Shown: piece after piece, positions 28,953 to 38,479 of the stretch
Numbering within the stretch: position 1 is the stretch's first letter
Layout: each line of letters starts with the position of its first letter
Source: Acidobacteriota bacterium
GTDB lineage: Bacteria; Acidobacteriota; Blastocatellia; UBA7656
NCBI GenBank assembly: GCA_040754075.1
Contig: JBFMDH010000001.1
Span: 428,903-492,902 of the forward strand
Direction of reading: 5' to 3'
Length of the DNA: 64,000 bases
Position numbers and translations under genes: made by a program
Notes under the pieces: generated by a model
The model's input: only the letters and a program-made list of their open reading frames with translations
What the model was told of the DNA's origin: nothing
The model's database searches: none

Positions 28953-29915
28953 ATGGCATATCAAGAAGCGGGAAAATTCATTTGGCATAATGGCAACGTC
29001 GTCCCCTGGCAGGAAGCTACCATCCACGTCATGTCTCACGTGGTCAATTACGGTTCATCGGTGTTTGAAGGCATCCGTTGTTATGAAACCAAACGTGGTT
29101 CGGCAATCTTTCGTTTGCCCGAACACATCGACCGCCTGGTCAATTCCGCGCACATCTATCGCATGAAACTCGCATACAGCCGGGATGACTTGATGAGTGC
29201 CTGTCATCAAATGGTCAGCGCCAATGATTTCAAACATTGTTATTTGCGCCCGCTCATCTTTCGCGGCTATGGACCGTTTGGCGTAGACCCGTTTCCCGCG
29301 CCCATTGAGGTTTACGTTTGTTCGTGGGTCTGGGGCAAGTATTTAGGACAGGAAGCCCTCGAACAGGGGGTTGATGTTTGCGTATCAAGCTGGACGCGCA
29401 TTGCGCCGAACACTTTGCCGTCGATGGCGAAAGCCGGAGCCAATTACATGAACTCGCAACTCATCAAGATGGAAGCAAAAATCAACGGCTACGTCGAAGG
29501 CATCGCGCTCGACCCGCAAGGCTACATCAGCGAAGGTTCCGGCGAAAATATTTTCCTGATTAAAAACGGCGTAGTGATGACGCCGCCACTGTATTCAACG
29601 ATTCTGCCCGGCATCACGCGGGATTCGATCATCAAGATTTGCAAAACGCTTGGTCTTGAAGTGGTCGAACGCGCCATTCCGCGCGAAATGCTTTATCTCG
29701 CGGATGAAATTTTCTTTACCGGCACGGCTGCCGAAATCACCCCGATTCGTTCCGTAGATAAAGTGCAAGTCGGCGTCGGTCATCGCGGTCCGATTACCAA
29801 GATGTTACAGGATAAATTCTTTTCGATTATCGAAGACGGCGATGATGAATTCGGCTGGTTGAGTTTTGTGGAAAGCTCAAAATTCGCAACCCAGAGCGAA
29901 CAACCGGTGAGTTAA
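28953..29915 (+). CDS. ilvE: Branched-chain amino acid aminotransferase
   Basis: PLP enzyme of fold type IV that interconverts leucine, isoleucine and valine with their 2-oxo acids. I chose ATG 28953, with AGGAGA upstream, over the first ATG at 28920; this gives 320 aa. Motifs: [38 protein letters not shown], the catalytic Lys in [12 protein letters not shown], and the cofactor phosphate loop [16 protein letters not shown] with [12 protein letters not shown]. Length and motifs fit the IlvE type I family. Single gene with its own terminator. Confidence 0.95.
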   Translation: MAYQEAGKFIWHNGNVVPWQEATIHVMSHVVNYGSSVFEGIRCYETKRGSAIFRLPEHIDRLVNSAHIYRMKLAYSRDDLMSACHQMVSANDFKHCYLRPLIFRGYGPFGVDPFPAPIEVYVCSWVWGKYLGQEALEQGVDVCVSSWTRIAPNTLPSMAKAGANYMNSQLIKMEAKINGYVEGIALDPQGYISEGSGENIFLIKNGVVMTPPLYSTILPGITRDSIIKICKTLGLEVVERAIPREMLYLADEIFFTGTAAEITPIRSVDKVQVGVGHRGPITKMLQDKFFSIIEDGDDEFGWLSFVESSKFATQSEQPVS

Positions 29916-29945
29916 ATATTCAAAATAACTTTAGTTTGTTGAGAA

Positions 29946-29971
29946 GGCGGTCTCAGACCGCCTTTGTTTTT
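29946..29971 (+). terminator. Intrinsic terminator after ilvE, palindrome GGCGGTCT-C-AGACCGCC
   Basis: Perfect 8-bp stem with a 1-nt centre (29946-29962) followed by TTTGTTTTT, 30 nt after the stop. It belongs to the same palindrome family as 27814-27858; a second member, GCGGTCA-A-TGACCGC, is at 29983-29997. Confidence 0.7.
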
Positions 29972-29982
29972 GCGCGAATGGC

Positions 29983-29997
29983 GCGGTCAATGACCGC
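29983..29997. repeat. Palindrome GCGGTCA-A-TGACCGC
   Basis: Perfect 7-bp arms. It is the second member of the GCGGTC palindrome family at this locus and is followed by GGTTCAACG, like the copy at 27.85 kb. Confidence 0.6.
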
Positions 29998-30026
29998 TGG
30001 TTCAACGGTGATTTTTATATTTTGGT

Positions 30027-30455
30027 TTACTGAAAAATCGCTGATGGGGCGCGGTATTCTTTATCCCAGCCTTCATAGACCACATCGGTTGCGCCGATGA
30101 CGTATCTTATGACTCGCCATTTGCCGTTTTGCTTTTTCAGCAGAGCGCAAATCCAATCATCGAAAATCCCATCTTTGATGGCTTGTTGATAAGCGGTGCC
30201 GCGATAATCCATGCGCTTGCCGCCGGGTTGTTGCGGCACGCCGCGCATAAACGCCCAGTCGCCTTGCAATTTCAAATGGTCAACTTTGAAGACCACCTGT
30301 TTGCCCAACTCCTTTTCAACCGGCGCGCGCAGCGCGTCCATAATCGCTTTGCGTTCGGGCGTGCCTGCTTTCGGCGTATAAGTTTGCGCCAACGTCGCAA
30401 CGCAAAACCCCAGGAGGATTAAAAATAACCAATAAACACGGGCTTTTTTTAGCAT
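30027..30455 (-). CDS. Small secreted protein of unknown function
   Basis: A 142-aa protein with a signal peptide (to about residue 23, VATLAQ). The mature part reads RKAIMDALRAPVEKELGKQVVF, GDWAFMRGVPQQPGG, DDWICALLKKQNGKWRV and ends IGATDVVYEGW. It looks like a small NTF2-like or cystatin-like fold that recurs in acidobacteria and Bacteroidetes; that is a weak impression. It lies 15 nt downstream of cysS on the same strand, so it may be read through from it. Confidence 0.6.
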   Translation of the reverse strand: MLKKARVYWLFLILLGFCVATLAQTYTPKAGTPERKAIMDALRAPVEKELGKQVVFKVDHLKLQGDWAFMRGVPQQPGGKRMDYRGTAYQQAIKDGIFDDWICALLKKQNGKWRVIRYVIGATDVVYEGWDKEYRAPSAIFQ

Positions 30456-30470
30456 AACGAATCCATGAAA

Positions 30471-31865
30471 CTATTTATGTTTCCATTTGGTGCCTTGCGG
30501 CGTGTCTTCCAAAATAATACCGCGCGCCGCAAGTTCGTTGCGGATTTCATCGGCGCGGGCGAAGTTGCGTGCTTTGCGCGACTGGTTGCGCTCTTGAATC
30601 AAGGCTTCGATTTCCGCATCAAGCGACACCGCTTTCTCTTCGCCTAAAATGCCGAACACGCTGTCGAGTTTTTCAAGTAGCGCAAGCGCCGCCATTTTAT
30701 CGTCTTCGCCAAACGCGCCTTCGTCCATTGCCGTGTTGATGTCGCGGCGAAAATCGTGAATGGCAGCAAGCGCGCTCGCGGTATTCAAATCATCATTCAT
30801 GGCGTTTTCAAAATCGCTTTGCGCGCGACGAATGATTTCATTAACCCGTTCGTGCGAACCCGCTTTGCCGGTAAAGTCTTTGACACGACGGCGGAAATTG
30901 CGGAGTTTTTCAATTGCGGTTTCTGCGCCGCGCAGACCATCCAGCATGAAATTGAGTTGTGTGCTGTAGGGCACTGAGACGAGCAGATAACGAATCGCCG
31001 CAGGCGAAAACCCTTTATCAAGCAAATCGCGCACGGTGTAAAAATTGCCCTTTGATTTGGACATTTTTTCGCCTTCGACCAACAGAAACTCAACGTGAAA
31101 CCAGTGTTTGACGAAGGGCTTTCCGGTTGCGCCTTCCGATTGCGCGATTTCATTTTCGTGATGCGGGAAAATCAAATCGACGCCGCCGCAATGAATGTCG
31201 AACGATTCGCCGAGATACTTCATAGACATCGCCGAGCATTCGAGATGCCAGCCCGGACGACCGATACCGAAAGGCGTTTCCCAGCGCGGTTCATCCGCTT
31301 CTTTCGGCGCTTTCCACAATACAAAATCCCGCGCATCGTCTTTTTCATACTCATCAACATCGACGCGCGCCCCTGAAAGATTGCCTTCAACTTTAAGTCC
31401 CGAAAGTTTGCCGTAAGTGGGCAGCGTGGCGATGCTGAAATAGAGCGACCCTTCGCTTTCGTAGGTGTGACCGTTGGCTTGCAAACGCTTCATGATATCG
31501 ACCATTTCGGAAATGTGATGCGTGGCGCGTGGAATGATTTCCGGGCGTTCGATATTCAAGGTGTCCACATCTTGCAAAAATTCGTCGGTATAAAATTCGG
31601 TGAACTCCTGCAAACTTTTTCCTGACTTGCGCATATCGCGAATGATTTTGTCTTCGATGTCGGTGATGTTCATAACATGCACGAGGTCGTAGCCGAGATA
31701 TTTCAAATAGCGGCGCAAAATATCGACGGAGACAAAGGTTCGGAAATTGCCGATGTGCCCGAAATCGTAAACCGTCGGGCCACACGCATACATCCGCACC
31801 TGATTATTTTCGAGCGGGTGAAATTCTTCTTTGGCGCGGGTGAGCGTGTTCCTGAGTTTTAACAT
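30471..31865 (-). CDS. cysS: Cysteinyl-tRNA synthetase
   Basis: Class I aminoacyl-tRNA synthetase that charges tRNA-Cys; 464 aa, full length. The zinc/ATP site shows MYACGPTVYD and the HIGH-type motif YDFGHIGNFRTF. Further motifs are WHLECSAMS, DIHCGGVDLIFPHHENE and the KMSKS loop GEKMSKSKGNF. The C-terminal helical anticodon region ends with ELAARGIILEDTPQGTKW, as usual. No tRNA genes are near. Confidence 0.97.
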   Translation of the reverse strand: MLKLRNTLTRAKEEFHPLENNQVRMYACGPTVYDFGHIGNFRTFVSVDILRRYLKYLGYDLVHVMNITDIEDKIIRDMRKSGKSLQEFTEFYTDEFLQDVDTLNIERPEIIPRATHHISEMVDIMKRLQANGHTYESEGSLYFSIATLPTYGKLSGLKVEGNLSGARVDVDEYEKDDARDFVLWKAPKEADEPRWETPFGIGRPGWHLECSAMSMKYLGESFDIHCGGVDLIFPHHENEIAQSEGATGKPFVKHWFHVEFLLVEGEKMSKSKGNFYTVRDLLDKGFSPAAIRYLLVSVPYSTQLNFMLDGLRGAETAIEKLRNFRRRVKDFTGKAGSHERVNEIIRRAQSDFENAMNDDLNTASALAAIHDFRRDINTAMDEGAFGEDDKMAALALLEKLDSVFGILGEEKAVSLDAEIEALIQERNQSRKARNFARADEIRNELAARGIILEDTPQGTKWKHK

Positions 31866-31963
31866 AAATGGTCGTTATCCTTTGTTAGCTTTCTATCGTT
31901 GAAATTAAAGCCGTCATGGTAGCGAAGCAAAAAAGCAGTTGTCAACGAAAGCCAAATTGCCGG

Positions 31964-32006
31964 AAATAAAAACAGCAGCGAGAAGTTAATATCTTCTGCT
32001 GCTGTT
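31964..32006 (-). terminator. Intrinsic terminator after the TIG-like gene
   Basis: Read on the minus strand, AACAGCAGC (complement of 31998-32006) pairs with GCTGCTGTT (complement of 31971-31979), with extra AGAAG/CTTCT pairs inside, followed by TTTTTAT. It separates the 32.0-32.7 kb gene from cysS. Confidence 0.75.
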
Positions 32007-32030
32007 TCCTTCGATGATGAATGATGAAAA

Positions 32031-32684
32031 CTACTCAATCTTGATATTAACTTCCAGTTGAATGGATGGCAGTCCACACTGAATATCAAGGTTTGGACAA
32101 GGGTCGCCAACGATGAAGAGTTTGGTCAAACCGGCGCGGACGGCTTGAAATACGGCTTGCGCGCCTTCGACTCTTTCGGCATCGGGCAGTTTGACCAGGA
32201 TGGTTTCATCCGGCGAACTGGGAATCCACTCATAGGGTTTACTGCTTTTGATAAACACCTGAACTTTTTCGCCGATGGCTAAGGTGATGGTTTTTCCTGC
32301 GTCTTCAAAGGTAATGGTTTTTCCGACAAAGAACGGAAAAGTTTCAGAGACCTGCCCGGTGGCGTTTTGTGCCTGAATATCGGCAACCGTGCCGGGCGCG
32401 ACTTTCTTGAAGGCTTTTTTAATCACCAGCAGATTGGGTGATGTGGGGTCAAACCTCGGCGTCAGCAGACGACCATTGACCATCACCATCGTACTGCTGT
32501 CAAAATTTTCACCGGTAAGCAACAGTTTGTTACCCTTGATTAAACCCTCAACAATTTTGGGTGCAGTAGATTGTTGAATTGCGGGAAGCGTCGGTTGGTA
32601 TGCTGTAACCGATTGATTTGAGCCTGCCAATAACAAACTCAAACAGACGACCGAAAAAAATGCTATGAATCTCAATTTGCCCAT
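32031..32684 (-). CDS. Secreted protein with an IPT/TIG-like domain
   Basis: A 217-aa protein with an N-terminal hydrophobic signal (to about residue 25). Residues 40-125 resemble an IPT/TIG immunoglobulin-like domain: KGNKLLLTGENFDSSTMVMVNG and then NATGQVSETFPFFVG. The rest is another beta-rich segment with EKVQVFIKSSKPYEWIPS and a Cys-containing end (DPCPNLDIQCGLPSI). It may bind other cell-surface components; nothing catalytic is seen. It ends the minus-strand cluster that begins at 36.8 kb. Confidence 0.55.
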   Translation of the reverse strand: MGKLRFIAFFSVVCLSLLLAGSNQSVTAYQPTLPAIQQSTAPKIVEGLIKGNKLLLTGENFDSSTMVMVNGRLLTPRFDPTSPNLLVIKKAFKKVAPGTVADIQAQNATGQVSETFPFFVGKTITFEDAGKTITLAIGEKVQVFIKSSKPYEWIPSSPDETILVKLPDAERVEGAQAVFQAVRAGLTKLFIVGDPCPNLDIQCGLPSIQLEVNIKIE

Positions 32685-32783
32685 CTTACTTGACCTCCGA
32701 TAAAACAGCTTGGGGCTAGAGGTTTTCGTCGCAATCGCTTTCCCGCTTCGACTCCATTCAAAAATTTAACTCATCATACGCCT

Positions 32784-33890
32784 TTATGCAGGCGTGCCGC
32801 AATTGGCGCAGAATTTCGCGCCCGCCTGCATCGGCGACTGACAGTTTTTACAGGTTTGCGGCAGCATCGATTGTCCGCAATTGGCGCAGAACTTCGAGCC
32901 TTCCTGTACAGGCGTCTGACATTTCGGACAAGGGACGGTTGCCACTTGTGCCTGTTGCGTCGCGCCACAGTTCGAGCAGAATTTCGCGCCCGCTTGCAAG
33001 GCAAATCCGCATTTCAGGCAAGGCACGGTTTGCGCTGCGCCGCCGCCTTGTTGCGGTCCTTGCCCGAAAGCTCCTGCCATCATCTGACCGTAGCCCATCC
33101 CTAAGCCGAAACCCATGCCGGTTCCGGCAGCGCCGCCGGGATTTTTTGCGGCGTCTTGAATGGATTGCGCAGCTTTGTATTGCATATAGGCGCTCATATC
33201 GCCAATCGCTCCCATGCTTGAGCGTTCATCAATCATCTTTTGAACTTCTTCGGGCGGCGTGATGGCTGAGATGATGAAGTCAACCAGTTCAAGACCCTGT
33301 TTGGTGAAATCATCGGCGACGCGAGCTTTGACGCCTGCGGAGATTTCATCGTAATAAGCCGGCAAATCAAAAATCGTTTTGAGGTTTTCGCCGAGCAAGT
33401 CATTCAAACGGGCGACGATGATGTCGCGCATAAACGAGTTGATGGCTTCGGCGGAAACAATGCCGCGAGTGCCGACAACCTGCCCGACAAACAGTTGTGG
33501 GTCGGCGACGCGCAGCGAATATTTACCGAACGCCCGCAATCGCACAAACCGCAATTCGGAATCGCGAAAGGTAATCGGCTCTTTGGTGCCCCATTTCAAA
33601 TCCTGAAAGGTTTGCCTGCCGACAAACATGACACTGGCTTGAAAAGGCGATTTGCCGCCGAAAGGAATCGACAGCAGCGTGGTCAGCAGCGGCAGATTCT
33701 GCGTGGTCAGCGTGTGCCGTCCGGCAGTGAAGGTATCAAGCGCCTTGCCGTCGCGGAAAAAGACCGCCGTCTGATTTTCCTGAACGATTAATTGCGCCCC
33801 CATCTTGATGGCATCCGAACCGGCTTCCGGTATGCGATGGACGATTTCCTGTCCCGAATTATCGAAATACTGTAATACTTCTATTGCCAT
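32784..33890 (-). CDS. SPFH-domain protein with three C-terminal zinc ribbons (YdjI-like)
   Basis: A 368-aa SPFH/band-7 protein of the type often annotated virion core protein or YdjI. The SPFH core spans about residues 25-240, with [39 protein letters not shown] and [20 protein letters not shown] Gly/Met/Gln-rich linker (about 245-290) leads to three zinc ribbons, each CxxC...FCxNCG. Such proteins assemble membrane-associated scaffolds and in Bacillus relatives function in the membrane-stress response; the role here is unknown. AGGAG upstream supports the start. Neighbours also carry zinc ribbons. Confidence 0.85.
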   Translation of the reverse strand: MAIEVLQYFDNSGQEIVHRIPEAGSDAIKMGAQLIVQENQTAVFFRDGKALDTFTAGRHTLTTQNLPLLTTLLSIPFGGKSPFQASVMFVGRQTFQDLKWGTKEPITFRDSELRFVRLRAFGKYSLRVADPQLFVGQVVGTRGIVSAEAINSFMRDIIVARLNDLLGENLKTIFDLPAYYDEISAGVKARVADDFTKQGLELVDFIISAITPPEEVQKMIDERSSMGAIGDMSAYMQYKAAQSIQDAAKNPGGAAGTGMGFGLGMGYGQMMAGAFGQGPQQGGGAAQTVPCLKCGFALQAGAKFCSNCGATQQAQVATVPCPKCQTPVQEGSKFCANCGQSMLPQTCKNCQSPMQAGAKFCANCGTPA

Positions 33891-33908
33891 TCTTTCTCCT
33901 CTTAACCG

Positions 33909-33932
33909 TCTGGAATCTGGAGTCTGGAGTCC
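33909..33932. repeat. Heptad element D upstream of the SPFH gene
   Basis: Three 7-mers, TCTGGAA, TCTGGAG, TCTGGAG (33909-33929), followed by TCC. Unlike the other elements, no clear inverted partner is visible before 34020. It sits just upstream of the SPFH start on the minus strand. Confidence 0.6.
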
Positions 33933-34020
33933 TGCGATGAATAATTTCGCGTCGAATCAACATTCAAAAAGATTCACGCAACCCTTCACAAAACGGATGC
34001 CGGACACCGAACCTCAGACT

Positions 34021-35397
34021 TTAAGACCGTTTCGTAACTTTGATGCTTCCTGACACAGTTTTAATTTTGAGTGCTTGTCCGCCTGTGCCAACCGTGCCGA
34101 TGGCTTCAGCATGACCGGGCGATTTAGCGACCTGAACTCCCAAGCTTTTTACATCAATTGAACCTGCGGTGGTTTGCGCATCAAGCTCGGCATTTAAATC
34201 CGATTTAAACGATAGGTCAACGTCGCCTGTAACAGTTTTAAAATTCATTTCGTCAATGGACGAGGTATTTTCAAAATTGGCGCTGATGTCGTTTGATGTT
34301 GCAGTTACATCAACCGCTCCCCTCACGTTTGTCAGTTCTACGCTGCCGGTTTGCGAATTGACGCGAACGCTGCTGTCGGCTTGTGCAATAGCGATATCGC
34401 CGCTTTGCGTTTTGACGGTGACTGCGCCTTGCACTTTTGCCAGGTCAACCTTGCCGCTTTGCGAGTTGATTTCGATGTCCGCATCAATGTTGTTGAGTTC
34501 AATATCCGAACTCTGCGCGTCGACTCGCACGCTGCCGAGACTGCGCGGCAATTTGATTTGATAGCGCACCTCTATATCGTCCGCATTATTCATTTGCGTT
34601 TCAAGGGTGAGATTGCCACCGGCAGTTGAATAACGAATCTCGACCTCGCGGCGGTCATTTGCATCACCGCCGCTTTTAATCACGGTGATTTCTGCCGAGG
34701 TACTATCCGTGCCTTCAATAGAGATGTTGCCGCTCGGATTCTTCAACGAAAATTTAGCGGTGTTGCTCAGCGGAAATTTCTGGGTAATCGTCGTTTCACC
34801 AGCGTTCACCACTGCGCCTGCTTCACTGAGTACGCCTGTCCCGGGTCTTGGCACATCACCGGGCTTAGGTGTCGCTGGCGCAGCAGGAGGTGGCGGCGGG
34901 AATCTTCGCGACGATCTTGAGGCGCGACTGATGAAAATTGCCATGAAGAAAATGACGCCAACCAGAACCAGTGCGCCGATGCCAAGCAACCACCCCAGCG
35001 ACGAACCTGATTTCGTCGGCGGTTGATAGTACGGCGGTTGCCCCGCGTACATCGCCGGTGGGGTTTGCGGAACCTGATAATTCACCGGTTGATTGAATAG
35101 ATGCGGTGGGGTGTTGCGGTCAAACCCGGCGGTTGATGCGCCGGTTGGTGGCGCATCCATAAATCGCGTGGGTTGACTTTGAGTATGCTCGTTATAGGTT
35201 GCGTGAGCGTTGGTTTGCGCCACCGGATTGGTATTGGGGTTTTGCGGCGCAGTATTGGCATTGCGTGGCGCATCCGTCTCATCCGGCATCATTTGTGTAG
35301 GCGCAAAGGTGCCGAGACTTTCGCTGGTCGGCAATCCGCACTTGCGGCAAAACCGTTGTTCCGGGACAAACTCAGCACCGCACCGTAGACATTGCAT
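34021..35397 (-). CDS. Zinc-ribbon membrane protein with DUF4097 beta-repeat domain
   Basis: A 458-aa protein from ATG 35397, chosen because GGAGAG precedes it and the product then begins directly with a zinc ribbon (MQCLRCGAEF and FCRKCG). A Pro/Asn/Thr/Gln-rich linker follows, one membrane helix (WLLGIGALVLVGVIFFMAIF), another Pro-rich stretch and then about 250 residues of repeated short beta strands (VRVDAQSSDIELNNIDADI, VTVKTQSGDIAIAQADSS). The last region is the DUF4097 fold, a right-handed beta-roll of unknown role often linked to cell-envelope stress sensors. The layout suggests a cytoplasmic ribbon and an external beta domain. Confidence 0.8.
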   Translation of the reverse strand: MQCLRCGAEFVPEQRFCRKCGLPTSESLGTFAPTQMMPDETDAPRNANTAPQNPNTNPVAQTNAHATYNEHTQSQPTRFMDAPPTGASTAGFDRNTPPHLFNQPVNYQVPQTPPAMYAGQPPYYQPPTKSGSSLGWLLGIGALVLVGVIFFMAIFISRASRSSRRFPPPPPAAPATPKPGDVPRPGTGVLSEAGAVVNAGETTITQKFPLSNTAKFSLKNPSGNISIEGTDSTSAEITVIKSGGDANDRREVEIRYSTAGGNLTLETQMNNADDIEVRYQIKLPRSLGSVRVDAQSSDIELNNIDADIEINSQSGKVDLAKVQGAVTVKTQSGDIAIAQADSSVRVNSQTGSVELTNVRGAVDVTATSNDISANFENTSSIDEMNFKTVTGDVDLSFKSDLNAELDAQTTAGSIDVKSLGVQVAKSPGHAEAIGTVGTGGQALKIKTVSGSIKVTKRS

Positions 35398-35414
35398 GAC
35401 GACTCTCCAAATCT

Positions 35415-35517
35415 GTGCTTGGTGCCTGGCACTTTGTGCTTTGCCAGTAATTGAGCAACCGTTGAATTGAAATCTTAAATAGCAAATCAACGACTAAGCA
35501 CAAAGTATCAAGCACAA
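35415..35517. repeat. Heptad element E
   Basis: Left arm of four 7-mers, GTGCTTG, GTGCCTG, GCACTTT, GTGCTTT at 35415-35442. Right arm, inverted: AGCACAA, AGTATCA, AGCACAA at 35497-35517. The spacer between two minus-strand genes consists almost wholly of this element. Confidence 0.8.
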
Positions 35518-35521
35518 CCAA

Positions 35522-36058
35522 CTATCCAAATAACGGCTTGCCTTGCGGCAAGTCATTGCCTTGACCGAATTCATTGATGGTTTTGTAGCGGTCATCGAAA
35601 GCGCGGTCGAATGCATCAATCGCACTGGTTAAATTAGCGCCACCGATTTTCAATCCGTCGGCGGTTCCTGCCTGCGCTTTTAATTGATTGGCGGCGGCTT
35701 CGATAGCTTCAACCTTTTCCACCAGCGCCAGATCGAAGCGATAAATCATGTCGAGTTGCGCTTCTTCGATTCTCACGGCATCGAAAAAGCCCGCATAACC
35801 GTAGCTTGCGAAGCGCACCCGGTTTTCAATTTTATCGAGCCTTTTCAAAGGCGTATCAATTGCGCCGGTTTCAAATAAACGCCCGCTTGAAGTCAAATCA
35901 TTCATCACATCAAGAAGCGGCGATTTAACCGCATGCAGCCGATTTGCCAATCCTTCGCGATGGAGTTTATCCACATCGCGACGGCGCTCTTTATCATGAT
36001 AGCCACTATAGCCCGGAATTTTACTTGAGATTTTATCAATCCAGTCTCTGATGCTCAT
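35522..36058 (-). CDS. Helical protein of unknown function in the zinc-ribbon cluster
   Basis: A 178-aa protein from ATG 36058; GGAGG precedes it, whereas the longer frame to 36106 begins inside the repeat element. It is largely alpha-helical (DVDKLHREGLANRLHAVKS, DLALVEKVEAIEAAANQL) and has no signal peptide or membrane helix. I do not recognise the family. Its place between the DUF4097 gene and the PilZ-like gene suggests a shared role with the SPFH protein, but only by neighbourhood. Confidence 0.6.
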   Translation of the reverse strand: MSIRDWIDKISSKIPGYSGYHDKERRRDVDKLHREGLANRLHAVKSPLLDVMNDLTSSGRLFETGAIDTPLKRLDKIENRVRFASYGYAGFFDAVRIEEAQLDMIYRFDLALVEKVEAIEAAANQLKAQAGTADGLKIGGANLTSAIDAFDRAFDDRYKTINEFGQGNDLPQGKPLFG

Positions 36059-36088
36059 TCGTCCTCCAATGCAGAATGCCGGATAAAA

Positions 36089-36155
36089 AGTATGAAGTAG
36101 GAACAATGAAGGATGAACATTTTAAAATTCCTCCTGTTCATCCTTCATCGTTCCT
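36089..36155. repeat. Heptad element F
   Basis: Four 7-mers, AGTATGA, AGTAGGA, ACAATGA, AGGATGA at 36089-36116, then the inverted form in GTTCATCC-TTCATCG-TTCCT at 36136-36155. The arms match in 19 of 20 positions (36099-36118 against 36136-36155). TGAATCCTG follows, a heptamer also used in element B. Confidence 0.8.
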
Positions 36156-36246
36156 GCCGCCCTGAATCCTGTTAAAAAAACGCCGCTCCCAGACGACTCA
36201 CCACTTTACTTCTGACACGACGTAAAGCTCGCAAAATTTTTCGCTG

Positions 36247-36759
36247 CTAGGCATTCGATGAAACTCTGCTTGATGGCGTGGTCAGGGTTTGCAAATATTC
36301 ATCATAGGCTTTGCGGTCTGCCGCAGACATATCGCGAATATAAACGCCGACATTCCAATTGATGCCATCGGGTTTGTACCACGCGGCAAACCCCGTGACC
36401 TTAATCATCTGCGCAGGCAACTCAACTTCCAGTTCCAGTTTATTTTTAAAGGCTACGGTATGGTCACGAATGATATTGAGTTCACCCGTTTCAATGGTTC
36501 CGGTTTGAATTCTCAGTCCTTGCGAACCGGCATCTAAAACCAGACCTTGAATGACCCTTGAACGGTTGCCTTCATCGCTTTGATCAATAATTGTGAGTCG
36601 CATCGGTAGTGGTTGTGGGGGTGGCGAAACCAAACGATGCTCTTTCTGAGCATCCAGATCGGCGGTGCTTTGCACGCTTTCAACCAATCGCGAGCCGTCA
36701 ATGCTACAGAAGCGATTCGTGTCGGGGTAAAATTTATGGCACTCAGGGCATTCTTTCAT
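36247..36759 (-). CDS. Zinc-ribbon protein with a PilZ-like domain
   Basis: A 170-aa protein. Residues 4-24 form a zinc-ribbon-like segment (CPECHKFYPDTNRFC). After a linker, residues 52-155 look like a PilZ beta-barrel (MRLTIIDQSDEG, SRVIQGLVLDAGSQGLRIQT, then VTGFAAWYK and VGVYIRDMSAADRKAYDEYL). The exact RxxxR and DxSxxG c-di-GMP motifs are not intact, so binding is uncertain. It is the first gene of the minus-strand cluster. Confidence 0.5.
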   Translation of the reverse strand: MKECPECHKFYPDTNRFCSIDGSRLVESVQSTADLDAQKEHRLVSPPPQPLPMRLTIIDQSDEGNRSRVIQGLVLDAGSQGLRIQTGTIETGELNIIRDHTVAFKNKLELEVELPAQMIKVTGFAAWYKPDGINWNVGVYIRDMSAADRKAYDEYLQTLTTPSSRVSSNA

Positions 36760-36790
36760 ATCTTCACCTGTATGACGATTATAACAGGGG

Positions 36791-36910
36791 ACAGTTTACA
36801 GGAAACAGGTTACAGTAAGAAAACGGCAATGAAAGAATAAGAGTTCCTTTGAAAAGACAAATGAAATTAAAATTGTCCGAAACTTCTAACCTGTTCCCTG
36901 TAACCTACAA
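36791..36910. repeat. Heptad element G
   Basis: Left arm ACAGTTT, ACAGGAA, ACAGGTT, ACAGTAA at 36791-36818. Right arm, inverted, in AACCTGTTCCCTGTAACCT at about 36888-36906. The right arm abuts the 3' end of the acyl-CoA carboxylase gene (stop at 36905), so the repeat touches coding sequence. Confidence 0.8.
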
Positions 36911-38479
36911 AGGAATATTGCCGTGTTTTTTCGGGGGATTGCTGTCGCGTTTGTTTTCAAGCAACGCAAGCGCATGAATCAATTTCGGGCGCGTCTGCTT
37001 AGGTTCAATCACTTCATCAATGAACCCGCGCTCGGCGGCAATGTAGGGCGAAGCGAATTTATCGCGAAATTCATCGGCGCGACTTTTGGCTTCAGCCTGC
37101 GGGTCTAAAGCTTTGCCAATCTCGCGGCGATAGAGAATTCCGACCGCGCCTTCTGCGCCCATCACCGCGATTTCTGCCGTCGGGTAAGCGAAATTCACAT
37201 CGGCGCGAATGTGCTTCGATGCCATCACGCAATACGCGCCGCCGTAAGCTTTGCGGGTGATGACAGTAATTTTCGGAACCGTCGCCTCGGCAAAGGCGAA
37301 TAAGAGTTTCGCCCCATGTCGAATAATCCCACCGTGCTCCTGGTTGACGCCCGGTAAAAATCCCGGCACATCTTCAAAAGTAATTAGCGGTATATTGAAA
37401 CAATCACAAAAACGCACGAAGCGCGCAGCTTTCACCGAAGCGTCAATATCTAAAACGCCGGCTAAAAATGCCGGTTGATTGGCAACGATGCCAACCGCGC
37501 GCCCGTCGAGTCTGGCAAACCCTACAACAATATTTTTCGCATAGTGTTCGTGGACTTCAAACAGGTAGCCTTCATCAACCACCGCGTGAATGATGTCGCG
37601 AATGTCATAAGGGATGTTGGCTTCTTCGGGCACCACTTTGTTCAATCGCTCATCCATTCGGTCTGCCGGGTCAAGCGTCGCGTGGCGCGGCGGGTCTTCG
37701 AGATTATTTGACGGAATGAAAGAGAGCAATTCGCGGATGAGTTGCAAACACTCTTCATCATTTTCCGCAGCAAAATGCGCCACCCCTGAAACCGTATTAT
37801 GGGTCATTGCGCCGCCGAGTTGTTCTTTGCTGACCTCTTCATGAGTGACGGTTTTAATGACATCGGGACCGGTGATGAACATATAAGAAGACTCTTTGAC
37901 CATCACATTGAAATCGGTGATTGCCGGTGAATAGACCGCGCCGCCGGCGCAGGGTCCCAAAATCGCGGAGATTTGCGGCACCACGCCCGATGCCAGGGTG
38001 TTTCGTAAAAAGATGTCGGCATAACCGCCTAAGCTTACGACGCCTTCCTGAATGCGCGCGCCGCCCGAATCATTGAGTCCGATGACCGGCGCGCCGACCT
38101 TCATCGCCATATCCATGACCTTGCAGATTTTTTCGGCGTTGGTCTCAGAAAGCGAACCGCCAAATACCGTGAAATCCTGGGCAAATACGAAGATGCGCCG
38201 CCCGTCAATCAATCCGTGCCCGGCAATCACGCCATCGCCGGGATACTGCTGGTCTTGCATGCCGAAATCGAGACAGCGATGTTTTTTGAAGCGGTCGAAC
38301 TCTTCAAAGCTGCCATCATCAAGCAGGAATTCGATGCGTTCACGGGCGGTGAGTTTACCTTGCGCGTGCTGTTTTTCAATGCGCGCTTTGCCGCCGCCTT
38401 CGAGTGCTGCTGTGTTTTTTTCTTCAAGCAGTTTTAACTTATCCGGTTTCACTTCAATCATCTTTTCCGACGTAGCCAT
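36905..38479 (-). CDS. Acyl-CoA carboxylase beta subunit (propionyl-CoA carboxylase type)
   Basis: Carboxyltransferase subunit that moves CO2 from carboxybiotin to propionyl-CoA or another acyl-CoA. The 524-aa length and motifs fit PccB/Mmd[20 protein letters not shown], the N-half oxyanion region [43 protein letters not shown], and the C-half [20 protein letters not shown] with [11 protein letters not shown]. It ends with the family's usual GNIPL. No biotin carboxylase subunit is next to it. Substrate range (propionyl-, acetyl- or methylmalonyl-CoA) is not certain. Confidence 0.92.
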   Translation of the reverse strand: MATSEKMIEVKPDKLKLLEEKNTAALEGGGKARIEKQHAQGKLTARERIEFLLDDGSFEEFDRFKKHRCLDFGMQDQQYPGDGVIAGHGLIDGRRIFVFAQDFTVFGGSLSETNAEKICKVMDMAMKVGAPVIGLNDSGGARIQEGVVSLGGYADIFLRNTLASGVVPQISAILGPCAGGAVYSPAITDFNVMVKESSYMFITGPDVIKTVTHEEVSKEQLGGAMTHNTVSGVAHFAAENDEECLQLIRELLSFIPSNNLEDPPRHATLDPADRMDERLNKVVPEEANIPYDIRDIIHAVVDEGYLFEVHEHYAKNIVVGFARLDGRAVGIVANQPAFLAGVLDIDASVKAARFVRFCDCFNIPLITFEDVPGFLPGVNQEHGGIIRHGAKLLFAFAEATVPKITVITRKAYGGAYCVMASKHIRADVNFAYPTAEIAVMGAEGAVGILYRREIGKALDPQAEAKSRADEFRDKFASPYIAAERGFIDEVIEPKQTRPKLIHALALLENKRDSNPPKKHGNIPL

